The position numbers and the translations under genes are program-made. Positions 25,310 to 34,438 of a DNA stretch of 64,000 nt are shown piece after piece. The stretch spans positions 1,364,001-1,428,000 of the forward strand of contig JAWKZN010000001.1 of NCBI GenBank assembly GCA_041395945.1. Direction: 5' to 3'. The notes below the pieces were generated by a model that worked only from the letters and a program-made list of their open reading frames with translations, was not told where the DNA came from and ran no database searches. How positions within the stretch are numbered: the stretch's first letter is position 1; every line of letters begins with the position of its first letter. Origin of the DNA: Pseudomonadales bacterium. GTDB taxonomy: Bacteria > Pseudomonadota > Gammaproteobacteria > Pseudomonadales > Azotimanducaceae.

Positions 25310-26449
25310 TTAACGCCCACCGCTGCGACCGGCAGCGGATGGGCTCAATGCTTCTGCTTCCAGCAGGCGGGCACCGCGAAGAATGCCTTCCATCGCATAG
25401 TTGCCTTCATGGCAGGCGTATTCGTAGACCTGGTCAGTCGTGGCTGGCCAGGGATACTCGCCACCCCAGGGCGCACTCCAGGTATTCGGATCATCGACCC
25501 GGAAACTGTAGAGCAGGGTCTGATCATCGATGCGACGGAACCGCTCCACCACATGAAGGTCCCGGGAGGCCAGTCCCAGCGCCGGATTGTCTGTGAAGTT
25601 GGTGGTGTCTACGACGAGGGTATCCCCCTCCCACCAGCCTATGGAATCTCCGAGCCATTTGCGTACTGATGCCGGAGCGTGCTCGCTGTTGAGCCGGATG
25701 ATTCGCGCATCGTGGACCATCTCCACGAGTATCATCACGTGATCCGGCGTCTGCACGATGCGCTTCATGTTGTTGTAGAGCGTGGGCAGCATGGGCGGTC
25801 CCCCGGTGGAACCGAAGCCGAGCAGACATCGATCACTGAGGGTCCGACTCTCGGGATCATCGTAAGGCCCCGGGCCTTCTTCACCCACCCACCAGGCATC
25901 GCCCTTGTTGTCCCGGAACATCGCGCGCCGCGCCGCCGCCCGTGCCGTCGCCGCGGGTGTCATGGCGGGTCTTCGGCCATCTGCCGGCTCGGTGAGAATG
26001 GACGTGCGATAGTCGCCATCGATTCTGAAAGCGGCATCTCCATTGTCGATCCAGAACGTGTTGTAGCCGCCGACGTTGCCGGCAGCGCCGGTGGAACCGT
26101 CGCCACCTTTCGGGGGTGCTTCCCTGTCGGGGTCACTGACTTCGAGATCCGCCTGCTTGTAGGCGGCAATGTCTGCTGCCATCTTTGCGGCGATGGCCGG
26201 ACTCAGAACCAGCGATTCACCAAACTGCTCAGGACGCTCGAGCGGGGTGATCGTGGCGATATCGTAAGTGCCGGTGAGATCCGGCACTCGATCCGTGGAC
26301 GGTACGGTGCGGGTCGCTGCAGCGACTGTGCCGACTGCCAGCAACAGTCCGAGCAGCGCTGCACCTGCCGCGCAGAATCCAGCGCCCGTCAGGGGGGTGC
26401 CCGGATGCTGCGTGCGATCAGTCCAGTGGATTGCGGCGATATTCGCCAT
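25310..26449 (-). CDS. uncharacterised secreted protein, WWEGDTLVV family (large paralogue)
   Basis: 379 residues, no assigned function. After an N-terminal membrane/signal segment (residues about 24-45) comes a beta-rich domain with DLTGTY, SDRCLLGFG, MVHDARIIRLN and GWWEGDTLVVDTTNFTDN, then VVERFRRIDDQTLLYSF. The same order of motifs is in the next gene upstream, so the two are diverged paralogues. The start overlaps that gene by 32 bases. Exported location is predicted; ligand or activity is unknown. Confidence 0.75.
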   Translation of the reverse strand: MANIAAIHWTDRTQHPGTPLTGAGFCAAGAALLGLLLAVGTVAAATRTVPSTDRVPDLTGTYDIATITPLERPEQFGESLVLSPAIAAKMAADIAAYKQADLEVSDPDREAPPKGGDGSTGAAGNVGGYNTFWIDNGDAAFRIDGDYRTSILTEPADGRRPAMTPAATARAAARRAMFRDNKGDAWWVGEEGPGPYDDPESRTLSDRCLLGFGSTGGPPMLPTLYNNMKRIVQTPDHVMILVEMVHDARIIRLNSEHAPASVRKWLGDSIGWWEGDTLVVDTTNFTDNPALGLASRDLHVVERFRRIDDQTLLYSFRVDDPNTWSAPWGGEYPWPATTDQVYEYACHEGNYAMEGILRGARLLEAEALSPSAAGRSGGR

Positions 26450-27245
26450 ACAGCAGTTCCTCGACGAATTCCACGCACTTGAAATCCATCAGCTGCGCGT
26501 TCGGTTCCATCCTGCGATACAGGGGCATGCTGATCTTCCAGGGGCGGGTGAAGGTTTCCGGATCCTCGATGGTGGCCTCATAGAGCATGTGATTCGGGCT
26601 GGTCGGCGTGTATCGTTCCGTTACGGTGAGCTGTGAACTGGTGAAATTGCCCGCACGGTCGAGCCACGCCTGACCGTTGAAACCGTTCGCAACCACAACC
26701 AGGGTATTGCCCTCCCAGTGCCCGACGGACTGACCCATCCAGGTATCCACCTGGGGCGGGCCGGGATCTTTCATGTAGATCTCACGAACGGCGCCCGCGT
26801 ACTGGTAGGCGATGAAAACCGCGTCCTTGCTCTGAAAAATCTGGAAGGGTTGCGGCATGTAGGTCGCACGGGGTACGCCGGGCAGATAGCACTTCACTTC
26901 CGGATCGCGTTCGGCCCAGTTCGCCTGGTTTTCCTGCTTTACGGCCAGTGCTTCGGGCTTGTAGGGAATCGCACCCCCCTCTACCACGCCCATACCCGGC
27001 GGCACGGCACCTACCGCACCCATTGCCAGAGCCACTTTGGCCGGCACCGGGCCGTGAGGTCCTTCCCGGACCTGCAGTGAGGGCCTGGCCAGATGCAGTT
27101 CGAGATCCCAGTTCGCCTCATTCATCGTCTGCCAGATGCCGTTGAGGTCCGGGCTTTTGCCGTCCGGTCCTTTCGCAGGCTTGTAATCGGCTGCCAGTGC
27201 AGCAGGCGCACAGAGCAGCGCCACACACAACATCAGGACTCGCAT
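26418..27245 (-). CDS. uncharacterised secreted protein, HWEGNTLVV family (small paralogue)
   Basis: 275 residues with a clear signal peptide (LMLCVALLCAPAALA). It has PDLNGIWQ, a conserved cysteine in VKCYLPGVPR, GHWEGNTLVVVANGFNG and TVTERYTPTSPNHMLYEATIEDPE, matching block by block the larger paralogue encoded next. It is the first gene of the minus-strand group small paralogue - large paralogue - DUF6152. Function unknown; a periplasmic binding or lipocalin-like role is only a guess from the beta-rich look. Confidence 0.75.
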   Translation of the reverse strand: MRVLMLCVALLCAPAALAADYKPAKGPDGKSPDLNGIWQTMNEANWDLELHLARPSLQVREGPHGPVPAKVALAMGAVGAVPPGMGVVEGGAIPYKPEALAVKQENQANWAERDPEVKCYLPGVPRATYMPQPFQIFQSKDAVFIAYQYAGAVREIYMKDPGPPQVDTWMGQSVGHWEGNTLVVVANGFNGQAWLDRAGNFTSSQLTVTERYTPTSPNHMLYEATIEDPETFTRPWKISMPLYRRMEPNAQLMDFKCVEFVEELLYGEYRRNPLD

Positions 27246-27422
27246 AATCTCCCCTTAAGCTCTCAGTGATCTCTTTGAATTGTCTTTTTCAAGTCGGTGG
27301 AATCACCAGCCGGAATTCGGATATATACCCGCCCGGTGGGAATCAACACGCGCCAATCCGACCCTCTGTCTATATATTTACCACCTTCATCTGCGAGCAG
27401 CCACAAGAAATCCGAGAAAACC

Positions 27423-28583
27423 ATGAAACTCGAAGGCCTGACCGTAATCGATCTGTCCGCTTTTCTGCCGGGCCCGACAGTGACCCAGCTTATGGCGGAT
27501 CAGGGCGCCCGGGTGGTGCGGATAGAAAATCGCGCAGGGGGTGAGCCCACTCGCGAAATAGGCCAGCGTCGCGGTACCGAGTCGGTGTACTTCGCCTGCA
27601 CCCATCGCGGCAAGGAGAGCCTGACCCTGAACCTCAAGGCTCCGGAAGGCGTCGAGGTTTTTCTACGCCTCGCCCGGCGTGCCGACGTGATCCTGGAGTC
27701 GTTCCGACCCGGTGTCGTGAAGCGTCTGGGTGTGGACTACGAAAGTGTCCGCGCGCTGCGGCCGGAAATCGTCTATGCGTCGATATCCGCCTATGGGCAG
27801 AGCGGACCCCTCCAGCAGGACCCTGCCCACGATCTTGCGGTGCAGGCAATGTGCGGACTGCTTTCCAACAATCTGGACAGCGCGGGAAATCCGGTAATGC
27901 CCGCCATGCCCGCGGGCGATATGCTGGCCGCGACGCTCACCCTCAGTGGCATTCTCATGGCGCTTCTGCGCCGCACCCGGACGGGGGTCGGTGACTACCT
28001 CGATGTTGCAATGATGGATTCCATCTTCGCCTGCATGCCCAACAGCATGGGCACAGCCTTTGCGGAAAAGCGCGCTCCCGAACCGGCACAGGAACGGATC
28101 TGGGGTGGCAACGCGCTGTATCGGATATACCGTACCCGGGATGACCGGCATGTGGTGCTGGGTGGTTCCGAGCTCAAATTCGCGCGCAATCTGCTCACCG
28201 CGCTGGATCGACCGGATCTGCTGCCATTGTGTGAGCTGCCGCCAGGCGCAGGGCAGCGGCCGCTGGTGGAGTTTCTCGGCTCAACCTTCGCAACCCGAAC
28301 CCAGGCTGAGTGGATCCGCTTCTTCGCCGGGCTGGATGTGTGCTTTGCGCCGGTCAACGACCTCCGCGCCGGTCTCGATCTCGACCAGACAGCTCACCGG
28401 GAGATGCTGGTGACGGATAACACCGGCAAAGAGCATCTGGGGACACCGCTGAAATTCCACCACGAACCGGCGCGGATCAATTTCTCCGCTCCCGAGCTGG
28501 GCGCGCATACCGACGCCCTGCTCACCGAACTGGGTTACAGCAGGCAGGAAGTGAACGCGCTGCGAGCCGGCGGCGTCGTCTGA
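27423..28583 (+). CDS. CaiB/BaiF family CoA-transferase
   Basis: Family III transferase moving CoA between acids via a catalytic aspartate. 386 residues: GLTVIDLSAFLPGPTVTQLMADQGARVVRIE, SFRPGVVKRLGVDYE, ISAYGQSGP and the catalytic Asp in PAGDMLAA. Start chosen at the ATG that directly precedes the conserved N terminus; the frame upstream continues without family similarity. It is divergent from the secreted-protein group with a 177-base spacer. Donor and acceptor acids cannot be predicted. Confidence 0.9.
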   Translation: MKLEGLTVIDLSAFLPGPTVTQLMADQGARVVRIENRAGGEPTREIGQRRGTESVYFACTHRGKESLTLNLKAPEGVEVFLRLARRADVILESFRPGVVKRLGVDYESVRALRPEIVYASISAYGQSGPLQQDPAHDLAVQAMCGLLSNNLDSAGNPVMPAMPAGDMLAATLTLSGILMALLRRTRTGVGDYLDVAMMDSIFACMPNSMGTAFAEKRAPEPAQERIWGGNALYRIYRTRDDRHVVLGGSELKFARNLLTALDRPDLLPLCELPPGAGQRPLVEFLGSTFATRTQAEWIRFFAGLDVCFAPVNDLRAGLDLDQTAHREMLVTDNTGKEHLGTPLKFHHEPARINFSAPELGAHTDALLTELGYSRQEVNALRAGGVV

Positions 28584-28668
28584 ATCCGACACCACGAAAG
28601 GGGGCGCACGCTTTCATATACACAGCCCCTGTGCGGTGGCCACAGCCGGCGGTATACAATCCCCCGCC

Positions 28669-29673
28669 ATGAACTGGCTCACATTGATTGTCGAATGGGG
28701 CGCACCCATCCTCTTCAGCTGCGCTGTCGCTGCCCTGTTCGTCTGGGCCGGTCGTCGATTCATTCCGGACGAACCGAGAACCCGGGTGTTCCGGCAGGTA
28801 TGGATCATCACCGTGGTCCTGTCCACCAATGTGCTCATCGTGCTGGTCCTGCCGCTGGACACGGAAACCCGCGGGCAGCTGCTCAGTCTGTTCGGGCTGG
28901 TACTGACCGCCGTGATCGCCCTGTCCTCCACCTCTTTCGTCAGCAACCTCATGGCGGGCTTCATGCTGCGGGCGGTGGGAAATTTCCACCCGGGAGACTT
29001 CATCCAGGTGGCCGACCATTTCGGTCGGGTCACCGAGAGCGGTCTGCTCCACACCGAGATCCAGAGCGTGGATCGGGACCTGGTGACACTGCCAAACCTG
29101 TTTGTGATGAATCAACCGGTCAAGGTGGTGCGCTCATCCGGCACGCTGATCAGCGCAGAGGTTTCACTCGGCTACGACGTGCATCGCAACCAGATCCGAG
29201 ATGCCCTCAAGGCCGCGGCCGAGACCGCGGATCTCAAGGAGCCCTTTGTACAGATCGTCTCCCTCAATGATCATGCAGTCGTCTACCAGGTGCTCGGTTT
29301 TCTGGAAGACGTCAGCAACCTGGTGAGCAAACGCACAGAATTGAACAGCCGCGTGCTCGACAGCCTTCACGCGGCTGGAATAGAAATCGTCTCCCCGGCT
29401 TTCGTCAATCAGCGGCGGCTTGATCCGGCTTATCGATTCATACCCGGTGAGCACACTGCCACCACGCCGGAGGATACGGAAGTCGAAAAACTGATGTTCG
29501 ATAAAGCGGAACTGGCCGGCCACCTGAGCACTCTGCGCCATCAGAAGGAAGAACTGGAGGCCGAGATAGACGATCTGAAGTCCTCTGCGGAACCCTCACC
29601 TGCAGAAATCACCTGGCGTGAGAACCAGATCAGGTCCCTGGAGCAGCTCATCGATTCCATCGAGACGGAATGA
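28669..29673 (+). CDS. MscS-type mechanosensitive channel with C-terminal coiled coil
   Basis: 334 residues. Membrane helices at about 5-25, 44-62 and 70-95, the last containing the pore-lining region (LSSTSFVSNLMAGFMLR), then the MscS beta domain (FHPGDFIQVADHFGRVTE, LVTLPNLFVMN). The last 70 residues form a charged coiled coil (EVEKLMFDKAELAGHLSTLR), not usual in the minimal family. The stop overlaps the MlrC-type gene start by 4 bases. A TATACA at 28653 could be part of its promoter. Confidence 0.88.
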   Translation: MNWLTLIVEWGAPILFSCAVAALFVWAGRRFIPDEPRTRVFRQVWIITVVLSTNVLIVLVLPLDTETRGQLLSLFGLVLTAVIALSSTSFVSNLMAGFMLRAVGNFHPGDFIQVADHFGRVTESGLLHTEIQSVDRDLVTLPNLFVMNQPVKVVRSSGTLISAEVSLGYDVHRNQIRDALKAAAETADLKEPFVQIVSLNDHAVVYQVLGFLEDVSNLVSKRTELNSRVLDSLHAAGIEIVSPAFVNQRRLDPAYRFIPGEHTATTPEDTEVEKLMFDKAELAGHLSTLRHQKEELEAEIDDLKSSAEPSPAEITWRENQIRSLEQLIDSIETE

Positions 29674-31181
29674 GCATGCGGATTGCCATCGCCGGGATCT
29701 CCCACGAGACCAACACCTACTGCAAAGCGCCAACCACCGCTGCCGATTTTTATCAGCTGCGCGGCAGCCGGCTGCTGGAAACCTCGGGACAGGAATCGGA
29801 TGTCGGTGGCGCTGTGGATGCCTGCCTTGCCGAAGGTGTTGAACCCGTTCCCCTGCTGTTTGCCTCCGCGCAGCCTTCCGGCACCATAGATCCCGACGCC
29901 TACCTGAGCTTCAGGGAAGAGATCATCACCGGATTGCGCCGTGAACAACCGGATGCGCTGATGTTGTGCCTGCACGGCGCAGGGGTTGCAGAAGGAATCG
30001 AGGATCTCGAAGGCGATCTGGTCGCAGCCATCCGTCGTGAGGTGGGGAATCGTCTGCCGATCACGGCGAGTTTTGATCTGCACGGCAACATCACCCAGCG
30101 CATGGCAGACGGACTCAACGGTGTTTTCGCCTGTCACCACTATCCACACATCGATCTCCATGCCCGGGCGGCCGAAGCGGTGCGACTGGCAATCCGGATA
30201 TTCCGCCACGACCTGCGAACGTCAGTGCGCGTCATCCGCCTGCCGATGCTGTTGCCGACCTCGACCACCTATCTGGATCCGGGGCGGTCGATGCTCGAGC
30301 ACATGCTGGCGGCAGAAAAAGCAGCCGGTGTGATCGATGTGAGCTGGTTTCACGGATTCCCGTACACCGACGTCGCTCACGTGGGGTGTTCTGTTGCGGT
30401 CACGACGGAAGCGGATGCAGAACAGGCGCAGCGCATCGCCGGTGAACTCGCCGAGTATCTGTGGGCGCAGCGGGAGCAATTCAGGCCGCAGAGTCTGTCT
30501 GCGGCAGAGGCAGTCGCGGCGGCGCAGGTGCTCGCTGGAAAGCGGCGGACAGGTCGGCGCGATGGTGCGCCCGGCAGCCGGGTGGGGCCTGTGGTGATCC
30601 ACGAGACTTCGGATAACTGCGGTGGGGGTGCGCCGGGTGACGGTACCCATCTGCTGCGGGCCATGCTCGAGGCGGGGCTGAGCGGCGCATGCTTCGGTTT
30701 CATCGTAGACCCGGAGGTGGCAGCCATCGCCCACCGCGCGGGTACCGGCGCAACCGTTCAGATCGAGCTTGGTGGAAAGTACGATGATCTGCACGGCGCA
30801 CCTCTTACCCTGAACGCCTATGTGAAGGCACTGCATGACGGACGGATCAGGCTGCAGGCCATGTTCAAAGGTTCACCGCTCAATCTCGGTCCGCTCGCCA
30901 GACTCCAGGCACAGGGCATGGACATCATCGTGGCCAGCCGGCGCAGTCAGACATTCGACCGCGAGCCGTTCCTGGCGGTCGGGATAGATGTGGAGCAGCA
31001 GCAGTACGTGGCGCTCAAATCGAGCAACCACTTCCGTGCAGGATTTCAGGAACTGGCGAGCGCTATTGTCACTGCCGATCCGCCGGGGCTCACCACTCAT
31101 CACATCGAGGTATTTCCCCGGCTGCGCACTCAGGAGCCACTCTGGCCCACCGACCCGGACACCCGCTTTGCACCACACTGA
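29670..31181 (+). CDS. M81 family metallopeptidase, microcystinase C (MlrC)-like
   Basis: 503 residues. Zinc-ligand segments are visible: SHETNTY near the N terminus, SFDLHGNIT (Asp and His) and HHYPHIDLHARA. The C-terminal domain carries ETSDNCGGGAPGDGTHLL and FDREPF. MlrC cleaves linear peptides in microcystin breakdown, but most relatives have unknown amide or peptide substrates. It is translationally coupled to the MscS-type channel upstream and overlaps the CoA-transferase gene downstream by 14 bases. Confidence 0.88.
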   Translation: MSMRIAIAGISHETNTYCKAPTTAADFYQLRGSRLLETSGQESDVGGAVDACLAEGVEPVPLLFASAQPSGTIDPDAYLSFREEIITGLRREQPDALMLCLHGAGVAEGIEDLEGDLVAAIRREVGNRLPITASFDLHGNITQRMADGLNGVFACHHYPHIDLHARAAEAVRLAIRIFRHDLRTSVRVIRLPMLLPTSTTYLDPGRSMLEHMLAAEKAAGVIDVSWFHGFPYTDVAHVGCSVAVTTEADAEQAQRIAGELAEYLWAQREQFRPQSLSAAEAVAAAQVLAGKRRTGRRDGAPGSRVGPVVIHETSDNCGGGAPGDGTHLLRAMLEAGLSGACFGFIVDPEVAAIAHRAGTGATVQIELGGKYDDLHGAPLTLNAYVKALHDGRIRLQAMFKGSPLNLGPLARLQAQGMDIIVASRRSQTFDREPFLAVGIDVEQQQYVALKSSNHFRAGFQELASAIVTADPPGLTTHHIEVFPRLRTQEPLWPTDPDTRFAPH

Positions 31182-32403
31182 CAGCCTGCCGCTGCAGGCA
31201 ATCACCGTTGTCGATCTCACCCGGGTGGTTGCTGGACCGAGCGCTACCCGGACCCTCTGTGACCTGGGCGCCACAGTTCTGAAAATCGAACCACCCGATG
31301 GAGATCTCCTGCGACAGGGGGTTCCGAAGGTATCCGGTGTCGCCGTCGGGTTCACCCAGCTCAACACCGGCAAGCGCATGCTCTCCATCGATCTGCAGCA
31401 GGTGGAAGGGCAGCGGCTGGTGCAGCGGCTGGTCGATCGCGCCGATGTGCTGGTGGAGAACTACCGACCCGGGGTCACCACCCGGCTGGGGCTTGATTTC
31501 GCTTCCGCGAGCGCGCGCAATCCCGGCCTCGTGTACTGCTCGATCTCCGGTTACGGACAGGATGGCCCCGCGGCTTCCCGACGGGCCTATGCGCCGATCA
31601 TTCACGCCGAGCTGGGCCTGCTGGATCTCAACGCCCGGGAGCGGGAAACCGAGCCCCTGCCGGAGGCAGTCTCTCACGCGGATTTCGCCGTCGGCGCCCA
31701 GGCGGCGACGGCGATCCTCGCCGCACTCCTCCACAGGCAGGCCACCGGGCGCGGCCAGCACATCGACGTTTCCATGGCGGAGACGATGCTGGCGATGAAC
31801 GAGTGGACGGCGGTCGAAGTCAACGGTGGCTTCGGCGGCCAGATCAGCCCTTTCCGACCTGGCAGGGCTGCGCTCCTCAAACTCCCGGATGGTGCCTGGG
31901 TACAGGTACCCGGCAATCCGACGACCTGGATCTTCGGTGTCGCCCGGGCCCTGGGGAAGCAGGGTGAGCTGGAGCAGCGCGGCTGGCTGACCCCCGCGGA
32001 TACCCAGGGCCACGAACAGGCCATCAAGGCGCTGATGCAGAGCTGGGCTGCGGAATTTCCATCCGTGCGCGCCTTCGAAGCGGCACTGGATGCGGCAAGA
32101 ATTCCCCTGGGACAGGTCAAACCCCTGGCAGGTACCCTGCACGAAGACTGGGCGCTGGCGAGGGGTGCCTTCGTCGCCGTGCGCTCAAACGATGAAGATG
32201 CGGAAGGTGCGCAGGTCCAGGTACCACGTTCGCCGTGGCGTTTTTCAGCCTCACCCGGAATCGGCCCCCGCACCGGCACCTGTCTGCGCGGCGCCCACAA
32301 TCGCAGTGAACTGAGCGAGCGCCTGGGTCTCGATGCGGCGCAACTGGATTTACTGGAGCAGACCGGCGTGCTGTGCCGGGAGACCTCGTCCGTCAGTCCC
32401 TGA
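31168..32403 (+). CDS. CaiB/BaiF family CoA-transferase
   Basis: 411 residues from a TTG start that overlaps the M81 stop; no ATG is available between the peptidase end and the conserved ITVVDLTRVVAGPSATR. Other motifs: NYRPGVTTRLGLDF, SISGYGQDGP and the catalytic aspartate in SHADFAVGAQ. The substrate is not predictable. It ends 11 bases inside the convergent M28 peptidase gene. The exact start is the main uncertainty. Confidence 0.87.
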   Translation: MHHTDSLPLQAITVVDLTRVVAGPSATRTLCDLGATVLKIEPPDGDLLRQGVPKVSGVAVGFTQLNTGKRMLSIDLQQVEGQRLVQRLVDRADVLVENYRPGVTTRLGLDFASASARNPGLVYCSISGYGQDGPAASRRAYAPIIHAELGLLDLNARERETEPLPEAVSHADFAVGAQAATAILAALLHRQATGRGQHIDVSMAETMLAMNEWTAVEVNGGFGGQISPFRPGRAALLKLPDGAWVQVPGNPTTWIFGVARALGKQGELEQRGWLTPADTQGHEQAIKALMQSWAAEFPSVRAFEAALDAARIPLGQVKPLAGTLHEDWALARGAFVAVRSNDEDAEGAQVQVPRSPWRFSASPGIGPRTGTCLRGAHNRSELSERLGLDAAQLDLLEQTGVLCRETSSVSP

Positions 32404-33772
32404 AAAAGTCGCCCGCAGGTCCCGGAAAAACCACCGGGCTCTCCAGTCCGCCGGTTCCAACACTCGACACGCCGAAGAAATAGTTGTCGATGACAAGGTT
32501 GTCCAAGGTCGCTTCGGTGACATCGCCTGCATCGCGATGGTGTGTCCAGGTCGGTGCGGAAGTTTCCCGCCAGTAGATCCGGTAGCCGGCCGCCCCCGGC
32601 ACCGCCTGCCACTGCAGCCGGGTATCCGGCTGCACCGCACCTTCGATGGAAACCGCGTCCGGTGGTGCGGGTGCTGCTGCCATTGCGGCGAGGGAGACCG
32701 CATTGAGGGCCGTGAGTTTCGCCGCATAGGGAAAGTTGACCCCGGCAATCACATCACCATAGGCGACCCCGCCCTCCTCCCGGATGTCCTGGTGCTGGCG
32801 CCGGTAATTTTCGTTGGTCTCCATGATCCGCACAGCCGGATAACCGGCTTCGTTGAAGGGGAGATGATGGCCACCCCGTCCGAAGCGATCGAGTCGATAG
32901 ACGAGCATCACATCGAGATTGGGTATGTACCTGTCGGCCATCAGGTCAATGAAACGGGCGAGGTTGCGCGAAGCGGAATCCACCTCACCGCCCGTGTAGC
33001 GCCGCTGCCGTGCCTCCTCTTCTGTCTCCGCCATCCGCGTACCTTCTGAGAACACGCGCGCAGTAGCATTATCGATCACACCGTTCACTCCTTCGATGTT
33101 GCCGATCATGTCGTTGTTGAGTACGGCCTGAATCGCCCAGCCCTGGGCACTGGCGGCGCGGGCCATGATTGCGCCGCCGTAGAGTCCCTGTTCTTCACCG
33201 GAGAGTCCGACGTAGACGATGGTTGCCGGGAACCTGTAGCGGGTCAGCACCCGCGCCGCTTCGAGCACGCCTGCCATGCCGCTTGCGTTGTCGTTCGCGC
33301 CGGGTGAGTCCGCGCGGGCATCCAGCGGGTCACTGACCCGGGAATCGATATCGCCACTCATGATCACATAGCGATCCGGCTCGCTTTCACCCCGCTGGAT
33401 GGCCAGCACGTTCACAACCTCGGTGGGCGTGGGGATCCGCCTTCCGGATACCGTTTCGCTCTGGGTAACCACGGTAAGGCAGCCGCCACAGACCGCTGAC
33501 GTACGCCTGAACTCCGCCTCGATCCAGCGTCTCGCCGCGCCGATGCCGCGCTTTTCAGAATCGGTGGCAGAGAGGGTGTGACGGGTCCCGAACCCCACAA
33601 GTGCGCGGATGTCGGCTTCGATGCGATCCGCACGCACCCGGGTGACAATGCTCTGCAGGTCCATGGGGTCATCGACCGGCGTACGTGTATCGGCCTGCAC
33701 GGAACCCATCAACGCACCCGCTGCTGTCAGCACCATCGTCAGATGGAAACGCCGCCCGGGTTCTCTGCTCAT
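32393..33772 (-). CDS. M28 family metallopeptidase, exported, with C-terminal FN3-like domain
   Basis: 459 residues with a signal peptide (LTMVLTAAGALMGSVQA). The aminopeptidase domain shows SGDIDSRVSD (Asp141, Asp143), the bridging Asp161 in PGANDNASG, the catalytic glutamates in SGEEQGLYGG (193-194) and GHHLPFNEAGYP. The first zinc ligand, usually histidine in S-G-H-x-D, is aspartate here. Residues about 375-450 look like fibronectin III (RLQWQAVPGAAGYRIYWR). Probably a periplasmic aminopeptidase. A GGGAG site precedes the ATG. Confidence 0.87.
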   Translation of the reverse strand: MSREPGRRFHLTMVLTAAGALMGSVQADTRTPVDDPMDLQSIVTRVRADRIEADIRALVGFGTRHTLSATDSEKRGIGAARRWIEAEFRRTSAVCGGCLTVVTQSETVSGRRIPTPTEVVNVLAIQRGESEPDRYVIMSGDIDSRVSDPLDARADSPGANDNASGMAGVLEAARVLTRYRFPATIVYVGLSGEEQGLYGGAIMARAASAQGWAIQAVLNNDMIGNIEGVNGVIDNATARVFSEGTRMAETEEEARQRRYTGGEVDSASRNLARFIDLMADRYIPNLDVMLVYRLDRFGRGGHHLPFNEAGYPAVRIMETNENYRRQHQDIREEGGVAYGDVIAGVNFPYAAKLTALNAVSLAAMAAAPAPPDAVSIEGAVQPDTRLQWQAVPGAAGYRIYWRETSAPTWTHHRDAGDVTEATLDNLVIDNYFFGVSSVGTGGLESPVVFPGPAGDFFRD

Positions 33773-34009
33773 GTATCACTCCCGAATTCCAGATTTCTCC
33801 GCGCGGTCTGCGCACAGTTCCCGCCGCTCAACCGTGGGCTACGCACCTGCATCAGAAGATATCCCAACCCGCTGCGTGAATCTCCCTGCCCGCCGCGTAT
33901 TGACAGCGCTGAACCACTGACGGAGTCTACCCCGCACGCAGCGGTTTTCAGCAGCAGCTGATCTCGGCACACTTTCCTATCTGCGGGCATACCCCTACTG
34001 GAGCAAAAC
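33773..34009. promoter_or_regulatory. divergent spacer between M28 peptidase and globin-like gene
   Basis: 237 bases with no gene. A TTGACA at 33900-33905 faces the globin-like gene, with the weak -10 candidate AGTCTA 18 bases later. Promoters for both divergent genes must be here, but only this partial match is seen. Confidence 0.25.
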
Positions 34010-34438
34010 ATGCAGACGGCCGCCATCATCATCAATTCCATGGAGCGGGTTGCACAGCGCAGCGGCGACATTACCCAGGCGATTTTTGCAAACTATCTGG
34101 CACGGTGCGAAGGATCCCGGGGACTGATGAGCCATATGGATCAGCATATGCAGGGTCGCATGCTTGAGCAGGTACTGCTGCTGCTGATGGAAGATGGAGA
34201 AGAGGAGCTGCAGCGTTATCTCGCCTTCGAAACTGCCAATCATGCCTCCTACGGTGTGGAGTACTACATGTACGAAAATCTTTTTGCCGCCGTTCAGGAT
34301 GTCGTCTACGCCAGTCTTTCCGAGGATCTCACTGCGGCGGAGAAAGCGGCCTGGCAATCCCGTGTGCAGAGTCTGCTGCGGGCAGTCGAGTCGGCAACCC
34401 GCAGGCTGGCTGCCCCGGCCGCAAAAGCGATTCAGTGA
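34010..34438 (+). CDS. globin-like single-domain protein
   Basis: 142 residues, all-alpha, with the layout of bacterial single-domain globins: ITQAIFANYLARC (A/B helices), QGRMLEQVLLLLM (E helix) and NHASYGVEYYMYENL, where His78 sits as the proximal heme ligand in the H-x2-Y-G-V pattern, then LTAAEKAAWQSRVQ (H helix). A role in oxygen or nitric-oxide binding or sensing is inferred. A GGAG lies upstream of the ATG. It ends 7 bases inside the convergent GST gene. Confidence 0.62.
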   Translation: MQTAAIIINSMERVAQRSGDITQAIFANYLARCEGSRGLMSHMDQHMQGRMLEQVLLLLMEDGEEELQRYLAFETANHASYGVEYYMYENLFAAVQDVVYASLSEDLTAAEKAAWQSRVQSLLRAVESATRRLAAPAAKAIQ

